Source of the DNA: Taiwanofungus camphoratus
Lineage: Eukaryota; Basidiomycota; Agaricomycetes; Polyporales; Taiwanofungaceae
NCBI GenBank assembly: GCA_003999685.1
Contig: CP021224.1
Coordinates: 744,001-808,000 of the forward strand
Direction: 5' to 3'
DNA: 64,000 nucleotides
Part shown: positions 55,899 to 64,000 of the stretch, piece after piece
Position numbering within the stretch: the first letter of the stretch is position 1
Layout: each line of letters starts with the position of its first letter
Made by a program: the position numbers and the translations under genes
The notes under the pieces: generated by a model
Database searches by the model: none
Told to the model about the DNA's origin: nothing
The model's input: only the letters and a program-made list of their open reading frames with translations

Positions 55899-58341
55899 AT
55901 GCTTCACCATCCCCTCGCCCACCCGCCTCCCCATCACCACCACCTCCTCGACTTCCCCGACGCCCTCCTCCCCGCCCCCCTCGCCCGCCCACGCGCCCTC
56001 CTCCTCGACGACGTCCACCCCCCACACACCGTGGACAAGCACCGCACCCCGCCCGACCACCCGCTCCGCTCCCCCCACCCGTCCCCCTCTCCCTCCCCGT
56101 CCTTCAGCTATGTCCCCCGCCCCCCCGCCTCTCCCACCCCCGACCACCCTCACCACCAGACCCAGACTCTGTCGCAGACGCACGCGCATTCGCAGGCCGC
56201 CATGTACTCCGACGCGGACAACCTCTACCCTGCCCCCTCTGCGCCGCCCCCCTTCGCCCTCCAGCACCCCCAGTCCCACTCCCGCCGCTCCCCCGCCCCC
56301 ATCCTCACCACCGACCTCCTCCCCGCCCCCGCCCCCTACTCCCCCTCGCCCCTCGCCAGCCCGCACACGCACAGCGACGCCCACGCCCACAGCCAGAACC
56401 AGAGCCAGCGCAGCTTCGGCTTCGGCCCCCTCAGCGCCCCCGGCCCAGGCTCCGGCGAGAGCTTCGGCGCCCCCGCCTACGCCGACGCCCGCTACGCGCC
56501 CTTCCCCGCCCTCGACCGCCGCATGAGCGAGCCCGTCCTCGGCGCGCGCTACCAGCAGTCGCACCTCCCCGCGCCCTTCGCCTACGGCAGCACCCCCACG
56601 CCCCCCGCGCACGCCCCCGGCGAGTCCCCGCGCCCCTCCTCCGCCTCCTACGCGTACCCCGCGTACGCGCACGCCCACCAGCGCGTGGGCAGCGGTAGCT
56701 CGGGCGGCCTTTCGCTCGACGCGGGCGCGGGCTGGCTCGCCCACGGCGCGCCCGACGGGCCGCCCGTGTCCCCCGTGTATGCCGGCAGCGTCAGCGGGAG
56801 CGACGTCTCCGCCAGCGCCAGTGCCTCCGCTTCCGTCCCCAGCCCGCCCATCGCGCCGCGCCACCCGCAGTCGCCTGGAGGAGGGATGGCCGGGAGGCAA
56901 GGGCAGGGGCAGGGGCAAGGACAGGGACATGGACAGGGACAGGGAGGGCCGGGCCAGCGGGGTGCGAACGGCAAGACGTACTCGTTCGTGTCGCTGCCCG
57001 GGAACGCGGTGAAGAAGCGCCCGCGGCGGCGGTACGACGAGATCGAGCGGCTGTACCAGTGCAGGTGCGTGCAGGCCGCTGCTGCGTGTGTGGCGCGTGC
57101 TGACCGGTGCCCGGTGTTTTTTGATGCTTGGGTGTGGCGTTGGCGGGGATCGTGTCGGGTGCCGTGCGTGCGTATCTGCTGGTGTTGTGTCTGCCTCGCG
57201 CGCGCGCAGCTGGCCGAACTGCACCAAGGCGTACGGGACGCTGAACCACCTCAACGCGCACGTCACGATGCAGAAGCACGGGCCGAAGCGCAGCCCCGGC
57301 GGTGCGTCCCCCTCTCCCCTCTTTCTCCACCCGCAGACACTCACGCGCGCGCGCACACACACAGAGTTCAAGGAGCTCCGCAAGCAGTGGCGCCAGGCGA
57401 AGAAGGAGGCGGACGAGGCGGAGCGCGAGGTGCAGGCGCAGGCACAGGCGCAGGCGCAGGCACTCGGCATGCGCTCGCCGCACCCGCACCCGCACCCCGC
57501 GCAGTACGGCGCGCTGCACGGCATGCACCACCCCGCGTACGAGCTCGAGCACGCGCGCCTCCGCCGCCGTGCGGAGCCGTACCCCGATCCGCACCCGCAC
57601 CAGCATCTTGTGCCCGGTTCGTACCCCGGCCCGGGCGCGTACGGCGGTGGTGGTGGTAATGGTGGTGGCGGTAGTGGTGGCGGCGGGGGTTACGGTGGCG
57701 GGATGGAGCGGTATGCGCTCGAGGAGGACGTGCGCTTCGGCGCGCAGCAGCAGCAGCAGCAGCAGCGCGAGGATGAGATGCAGGAGATGGCGCACTTTTA
57801 CCGCACGCAGGGACAGGGCGCGCACCAGCACCAGCAGCCGCACGGGGAGCTGTGGCCCCCGCACCAGCATCAGCAGAACGAGATGCGCCATCAGCACCAG
57901 CACCAGCATCAGCAGCAGAGCGAGATGCGGCACCACGCCCAGGCGCAGATGGGCGGCGTCGCGACGCGCCCGATACACCCGTACTACAGCGTCAACAGCC
58001 ACGGCCACACCCAGGCCCAAGGCCAGAACCAGAACCAGACCCACAGCCAGAGCCAGAACCACACCCCAAACCCGAGCCTGCCCGCGCCGCCGTCGCTCAG
58101 CGCGCTCTCCGCCGCGCCCTCCGCGCCGTTCCCCTCGCTCGGGTCGGGCGTGCTGCCGGGCCCGCCGTCGCCCGCGCCCGAGCACCACGGGCTCGGCGGC
58201 GGCGCAGGTGCGGGCGCGGGTTTTGCGCTCGGCCAGAACCGCCTCCCGCCGGACAGCACGCTGCTGACGCCCCTGCCGGGGTACGAGCCCGACGCGGAGC
58301 TGCAGCGCGCGATGGAGGGGCGGTATGCGGATTATGAGTAG
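55899..58341 (+). CDS. C2H2 zinc-finger transcription factor, Con7-like
   Basis: Three exons (55899-57064, 57210-57301, 57365-58341) give 744 residues with matching phases and good GTGCGT donors and CGCAG/CACAG acceptors. The N-terminal 350 residues are Pro/Ser/His-rich and probably disordered. The single finger spans the first junction: CSWPNCTKAYGTLNHLNAH then VTMQKH, spacing C-x4-C-x12-H-x5-H, followed by GPKRSPGEFKELRKQWRQAK. This finger plus basic extension is the pattern of the fungal Con7 regulators, known to control morphogenesis genes in ascomycetes; I assign it from memory of the family. The C-terminal half has Gln, His-Gln and Gly tracts and no other domain. Nuclear location is inferred. 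Confidence 0.72.
56897..56948. repeat. GGGCAG/GGACAG hexamer minisatellite in coding sequence
   Basis: About eight units of GGGCAGG or GGACAGG type encode an alternating Gly-Gln tract just before the zinc finger of the C2H2 protein. Such in-frame arrays can vary in length between strains. Confidence 0.7.
57745..57766. repeat. CAG trinucleotide run in coding sequence
   Basis: Seven CAG codons in a row encode poly-Gln in the C-terminal half of the C2H2 protein. Further His-Gln repeats follow at 57820-57930. Confidence 0.85.
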
Positions 58342-60110
58342 GCGCGTGGGCGGGGCGTGTGCTGGGTGCTGGGTGCTGGGTGGCTGGGTGCTAGGCCTGG
58401 AGCGGTACGCTGCCGTGCCTTGGTGGCTCAGGTGCCCCCCTCCTCCCGGGTGCCGTCCGACATCATCTCGGACGGGGGTCTTGCAGCCTTCCTGGACGAA
58501 TTCGCCGCCCTTCCCGCCGCTCGATATTTGCGGTCCGATGCTCGAGCCTTGCACCGGTGTGCCGCGCAGACGCGGGTGTGCGCAACGGCCACGGTGTACG
58601 CTGAATGCTCGTCCTGGCTCGTGTTGTGCGCACACCGATGCGCATCGCGGTCTCGCGGTCTCGCGCCTCTGCAGCCTCGACCAAATATTTTCTTTTCCGA
58701 TTCCCCTCAATTCCATCCTCTCCGCGTGCGCGGTCGCGTCTCGCCCGGCTCCGCAACCCTGTTTATACTGTACATATCACATATGCTATCATCGTACCGT
58801 CGCACCGCTCGTGCTCTACTGTCATCGTGTTCCGGCCTCTCTCTGCCTACGTTACTTATTCCGCATCATATTATGTTCCGGCCCCCCTCCCCTTGCCCGC
58901 GCGCACACTCTCCTTGTTCTTACCACCTTCGATTCCGGTTCCGATTCTGCCTCTGTCCTGCTTCGCCGCACCGCGCGACGCGCGCGACTGTCTGCCGTGC
59001 GCGGTTTTGGGTACTGTATGGTGTACTCGCCCGATGTACGTGTACGTTAATGCGCCTCGATAGAGGCCTGCTCCGCCCGTTCGTCCCACACTCATCTCGC
59101 CAGAAGACTTATCCTCGCCTCTCCCGTTCTCCGTGTCTTTTCCGTCCGCCGGGCTCTGCGCCCCGGGGCGTGCGTCCCTCCCTTTTCCCCGTCTCCTTTT
59201 TTTTCCTTCTTTACGCAGGTGGAATGTGCCTGCTGCGAGTCGTGCGTACGATAGGAACGTTGTATAGTCGGCCTAGTCACATTCTTGTATATACATTGTA
59301 TTTGGTACTACTACTTGGTGGATACATCGTATTGGGCCCGGTGCACACACACAGGCATCATCGCCGCACGGGGAAGACGCAAGTCCGAGTCCGAGTCCGA
59401 GCCGAGTCAACGTGTTGGCGGGTGGGTGTGTCGTCACGGCTGCGGGCAGCCCTGCGCTGCAACGAGGCGGGCGGCTGCTGCATTGCAATCGAAATCGACA
59501 TCATCATGATCGGGCTGAAACAGACATCATTTTGGGCGAGATCCATTCTTGCGCCCGGGCCCGCGCGCAGGCGCCTGCCGCACCGTGGGAGCGGGGCCCG
59601 TGCAGCCCGGATCCGAAAGCACATGCGCACGCGTACCCGCGATCGCGGTCACACACGCCTCCCTCCCCCCCCTCTTCCCCCGTCCGGATGCAGATGCGGT
59701 CACGCAGACCCCGCCGGGCGTCTGCCCCGCGCCGCGAACGCAGAGTGCATCATTTGGAATTTGCGAGTCACGAAAATTTGGTGGCTGGGCGGACGGACGC
59801 GGGAGAACGGTTCTGCAGGCCGTGCGGGCAGGCGCAGACGCCGGGCACGATGCCCGTGCCCCCCGCTGTGTTGAGGTCAAGTGGGCTGCTCGCGGACGCA
59901 CGCCGGCGAAGCTCGAAGCCCGAAGGCCGTTCGAAGCCCGCGCGGGCTTCGCGCACCCACTTGCCAGTCCCGCGTTCTGGGCGGCTTGGGGGGTGGAAGC
60001 GCGGGCGGCTGTGCGGCGTCGTGGGGTGTGGGCGCGGTGATCACTGGGTCTTTTTGCGACGTCGCTTCGAGAAGGGATCCCAGGGCAGAAGCCAGATTGG
60101 ATAGGGAGAT
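58342..60110. other. G+C-rich downstream region, no supported gene
   Basis: This block continues the skewed composition. A 505-codon plus-strand ORF (58357-59874) and overlapping minus-strand ORFs lack domains and are judged chance ORFs. The first part presumably holds the 3' untranslated region of the C2H2 gene. A short GTCCGA/GAGTCC run lies near 59385-59402. Confidence 0.45.
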
Positions 60111-63100
60111 GGGTTTATCCCATACATGTGTAAGACGCTGGACGGTAACGGCGACAGGAAGGAAAGGCTAAGTATATCTGACGCCAGCGGGAATGCGGCT
60201 TACATATACTACTTACATACGGGTAAGATAGCCCAGGTTACTGACGAACTCTGGATGGCAGATCCTGGGCATGAAGCTTTGTCTCGTCGAGATGAACCGA
60301 TCTACAGAATCTGTGTAGTAATCATGTGAGCGAGCGCAGTAGCTGTAGGTCCGTGCTCGGAGACCGGCACGAATGTGAGGAGAGAGAGAGAGATAGAAGG
60401 AAACGGGAAGAAACGTGCGAGACGAGCAGCGTCAGAGATGCATCAGGCCTTCCTTCAGAGTTCTGTCGTTTCCCCGCGGTAATACGACAGCGTCTGCGAC
60501 AACTGCAATTTAATTAGCCAGGCCATTGGCAACGATCCCGGCTGGTCTCGGAGTGGAGTCTCCAGAGAAAAATGGGCGTATGCAAAGCCTCGAGGCTGGG
60601 TCCAGGTTGAAGGTGCATTGGACACGCGCAGAGTCGAGCCGAACCGAAGGCGTTGGTGGTGATCAGATGGGTCCTGGGAGAGCATGCGAGTTGGGTTCAT
60701 GAGGCTGTCAGAGCTGGAAGGATGAATGGACCTCACAGGTGATCAGCGTGTCCAATTGTCCCTTCCCCCACATCACGTTTCAGCGAAGCCGAGAAGTCGA
60801 AGCCCGTCTCGTTCTGTCAGGATTTTCGAAGGGAAGCAGCGGAACGTGTGCTGGGTAAAGTACCGTACAGCCAGAAGGAATTTGCCTTTTCGGGCTCGTG
60901 CTTTGTGCGACAACGCGCTCGCCCATCTTGACAAGCAGAACGTCGAAGCGAGTACGTACCCTCTCAGCGTCCTCGTTCTTTGCATAGCGCTCCCGACGAT
61001 GATCATATGTATGTAAATATCCCAATCGACGTCATGAGAATGTTTCGTGCAAGTATTCAAAGTGGCCCATGTTCAAGTTTGAGTGTCAGCTTCAATGTGT
61101 CTTTGCTCAACTTAGAGTTTTCGGTACTGTGATGCTTCGGCATGATCGCAGTCCAGCTCTACACGTGCGGAGACTTTCACGTATGGTGAGTGACTGTGTG
61201 CCGCCATGTGCGTGCCAGTGTTACGAGGTCGGCTTGTGCTTCACTGCAACGTCCAACTTTCCCGCGGTCATGCGAACTTGTGTCTTTATGCAGGTATGTC
61301 TTGGTATCTCAACCTTCTGTCTTGTCGTTTGTGTCCTCGAAACCACAATCTCAATGTGTCGGCTGATCGTGACAAGTGGGTCCGCCTTATCTTCCCCAAG
61401 GAACGTTTTGTAATCCGTACGCAGCACTGGGTTGTGGCGCGGGTCAACCAAAGACCTAAAATATACCGCATCCAGGTAAAATATGGCACGAGAGTGTTCG
61501 ACAGTTGACAATAAGTATTTCAAGCTCAACTCCCTGTTTCTGCATCATATAGCCTCTTATAGGCACTCCGACGATGCCCCGGAACATTTGAAGCGATGAT
61601 CTCCCGTCGGCGCTTTTCCAAACGTTTTCACTTCGAGATGCTCAGGATTCTGGAACTTCAGCGTCCTTCCCTCACCACGAGGCTCTGAACCCGTTCCGAG
61701 ATGCCTTCTTTGCGACTGTCTCCGATTTCTTGCATCACAAATTCATTTCACAACCTTGCGCGCCCATTCCTCTCGGCGCAACTCCTGCAGCTAGCGAAAC
61801 ACCGCTGACACAGCTGCTTTCGAGCCCAGAGCATGATTGCTCTCTCGAATTTGCCGCGGAGCCATGGTGTGTCCGTTTGTCATCGAGACTGACGAGCCCC
61901 AATACACGAGCTCTGGAGTCTCTCAGCAACACATGTTGTCGGCGTACGCTTCCGCCACGAAGCCACAACGAGATAGAAGTTTCCTGAGCTCCGGATGTGC
62001 ATCAGCAGGATGCACGTTGCATTGCACGGGCTATTTACCGTCGCCGCTCGCGTAGTCGTCAGCAGGGTCCGTCTCTCCAAAGGTTCTTCTACGTACTTTC
62101 CAAAATTTCAGATGATCACACCTCGGCAATTTGCCTTGGAAACATGGGGCGGGGCGTATAGCTGGTCCCCATGAGGCGGCAAATTCATCTCTTTGTGACG
62201 TATTTGCAGAGCGATTACATGCATCAGTTATCAATATCTCAACATGGAGCGGCGAATGTCACGAGCTCGTGTATATTGCATTTCCCGTGACCAATAGGTC
62301 TGTTTGTATTCAGGACTTTCTCAGAATTTATTATTTGTGAGTTCCCTTATCTCCAGTTGTTGAGGGGCCCGAATTTACTACAGTGTTCGTTCCTGAATTT
62401 GACCTTGCACCCTCTGCAGTATCACAGGAGATAACAGGTTGGGCGCTCGCAGCATGTGTCTGTCGTCACGACTACCGCTTGTCGAACTTGCCTATGGTGC
62501 CTGCAGCCTTTGCGATCTACTCTGATCACACTTGAGAAGATGCGCTTGGACTGGGACGATGTTCTCTCGCATATCGTGATATCGCGGCTTCGAGCCCGGA
62601 TCTAAGGGATGATAGCTTTCTGCAGCCTCAGATTATGTGCTTCGTGGGTTCGCGGAAGTATAATCGCTGTAAGGCCGCAGCAACGATGTGCCTGTGGACT
62701 GTTTCACGAGTTCATGCTGTCCTGGGTCTTGCTTGCGATTCTGCAGACGTAAAATTTACGATGGTGCCCAGATAGCTGGTCTTTATGTGCTCGTGCATCA
62801 GAATGGACCCTGACGCTCATTTTCTATCTGCTGCGGGGGAGGCCCTCCATGGCACACATGTCGCAATCTGCCACTCGAGCCGCACACGTGCCCGACACAG
62901 AGCGTCAGGGGTAGGACCACGGGTTCTATCCTTTGCAGTATCGCGGGCTCGAGCCGCTGCTGACCGTCAATCATGCACAATCTGATTCGGCAGTCGAGTG
63001 CTGCGTTCGTCGAGCAGCTTGCCTCGGACGTCTTGCACTTGTCGCTCAGTGCTGGGCAACATGCTCTGCTCGCCACCCCGCTGTCATAGATGTAACTGAC

Positions 63101-63600
63101 GAGGCGACGCCCGGGCTGAGCGGACTCTCAGAAGGAGCAGCGTCACTTATCTGATAAGATTACGATACCACATCGTGCGCCCCTGGGCCCACAGTCTGGC
63201 TGCACTGTCAGCTCTGCGTACCTGCCGTTGCCAAAGGATGCGACACAAGAAAATTGCTTGGCGATGTTGCAGGTACGTGCATCTCATTCCACTGTCTACG
63301 CTGCGAGGAATCGCCGATGTCTGGGACGGCTCTGGTGATAGATTGGCCTAGGCACGCATTGTAACAGTCGACAGTTCCTGACGTTTGTAATTCCCTGCGG
63401 GGTAAATTGACAGACGTGGATGACTGTCAGACGCCGTCAGCGACTGCAATCAATACCGATCCATCGACGCTAAGACTACGCATCAGGTGAGATTCCCGGC
63501 ATAGGGAACCAGGACCGACGTATGCATGGCTCTTGTATCCTGATCAAGCGGGTATATTTCCATACTACTCTATTGAGCGCAATATATCCTCTTTAAATCT
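60111..63600. other. Gene-poor region of ordinary composition
   Basis: Composition returns to normal near 60.1 kb. No frame exceeds about 115 codons and none resembles a known domain. A few frames near 61.5-62.0 kb have coding-like stretches broken by stops. No RNA gene was seen. Confidence 0.4.
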
Positions 63601-63634
63601 AAAGTCCTCCAGGATCGAAGTGCCAATCCACATG

Positions 63635-63766
63635 TGGTCAGGAATCGCTTCGTCAGGATGGTACAGGCTTCATTCTCGATGAACCTGCATGGCGATATCG
63701 CTTGGACGTTCCTGAAATTTACTTCACAAGCTACCGCGACTTCGTCCGCACAGTATTCGTGAGCAT
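63635..63766 (+). pseudogene. Possible exon or coding remnant
   Basis: One plus-strand frame reads GQESLRQDGTGFILDEPAWR then YRLDVPEIYFTSYRDFVRTV, aromatic- and charge-balanced as in real protein, and ends at a GTGAGC donor near 63765. No ATG or upstream exon was found, and the sequence after the possible intron soon stops. I do not recognise the family. It may be an exon of a gene reaching beyond the window or a relic. Confidence 0.3.
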
Positions 63767-64000
63767 GATTGATTGGATCTACTTTAATTCCAAACGAAGC
63801 TGTGTTCGACTTTCTCCGCCCTGACGCAGGCAAACGAATGGCTTTCCTAAGAGCGCAGGTCTGACATTCGTACCGAGATATGTGTTGCAGTGAAAGCTAC
63901 TAAACGAAGGCATAAATCCTATCAGGCGTCATCTAAATCACATCTCTTATTAGGATATGCCATCCAACAATGAGATCATGCGCATTGCTCTGGACTCACA

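Noticed and set aside
55860-57524. 554-codon minus-strand ORF opposite the C2H2 gene
   Set aside because: It is the mirror of a G+C-rich coding region, full of Gly/Val/Arg, with no domain; the opposite strand has a zinc finger with proper introns.
56791-58716. 641-codon minus-strand ORF
   Set aside because: Same reason: antisense shadow of the His/Gln-rich exon 3, composed of Leu/Val/Arg runs without a domain.
58357-59874. 505-codon plus-strand ORF downstream of the C2H2 gene
   Set aside because: Lies in the 3' region of the gene, has no domain or splice logic, and its composition follows the local G+C bias.
61069-61529. Overlapping 100-114-codon ORFs on both strands
   Set aside because: Both strands are open over the same stretch, Cys/Val-rich composition, no domain, no supporting splice signals.

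Overview
The window is nuclear DNA of a filamentous basidiomycete, most likely an Agaricomycete. The genes are cut by many 45-75 nt GT-AG introns, the housekeeping genes are fungal (ERG9, TOR, ARP8, Saf1-like), and several gene families typical of mushroom-forming fungi appear (a coiled-coil RING protein and transposon-associated 'hypothetical' families). I worked by eye only; no database search was run. Exon joins are given where flanking frames, splice signals and family similarity agree.

Layout. 1-391: 5' part of an unrecognised gene leaving the left edge. 1.2-14.1 kb: an LTR retrotransposon of the Ty3/Gypsy type, lying on the minus strand, with 1.6-kb LTRs (1982-3589 and 12451-14057), gag-protease and reverse transcriptase-RNase H-integrase frames joined by a -1 frameshift site, and an older LTR fragment beside it (1284-1547). 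Between pol and the 3' LTR it carries a spliced gene on the opposite strand (3758-5135) that encodes a cysteine-rich, probably zinc-binding protein. Inside pol is a 35-bp near-copy of the 3' polypurine-tract region, a candidate central polypurine tract. 14-19 kb: decayed accessory DNA with degenerate repeats, a fragment of a transposon-associated family and a broken PD-(D/E)XK-like gene.

19.3-45 kb is the gene-dense core: an RCC2-like beta-propeller protein fused to a PHD finger (+); squalene synthase ERG9 (-) with an unusually long first intron; a small ORF divergent from ERG9; a weak hypothetical gene; a tRNA-Pro-like relic; the TOR kinase (+, about 8.7 kb); a Saf1-like F-box/RCC1 protein (+); an intron-containing tRNA-Pro(AGG) (-); the INO80 subunit ARP8 (+); and a five-exon RING-finger protein (-).

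45-64 kb is gene-poor. About 50-60 kb is strikingly G+C-rich, so both strands are full of long chance ORFs; the only gene I support there is a Con7-like C2H2 transcription factor (55899-58341, +) at the downstream end of a roughly 6-kb GC-rich upstream region. The last 4 kb hold one possible exon.

The core genes work in separate basic processes (sterol synthesis, growth signalling, chromatin remodelling, ubiquitin ligation). The neighbouring accessory blocks are where unusual structure concentrates.
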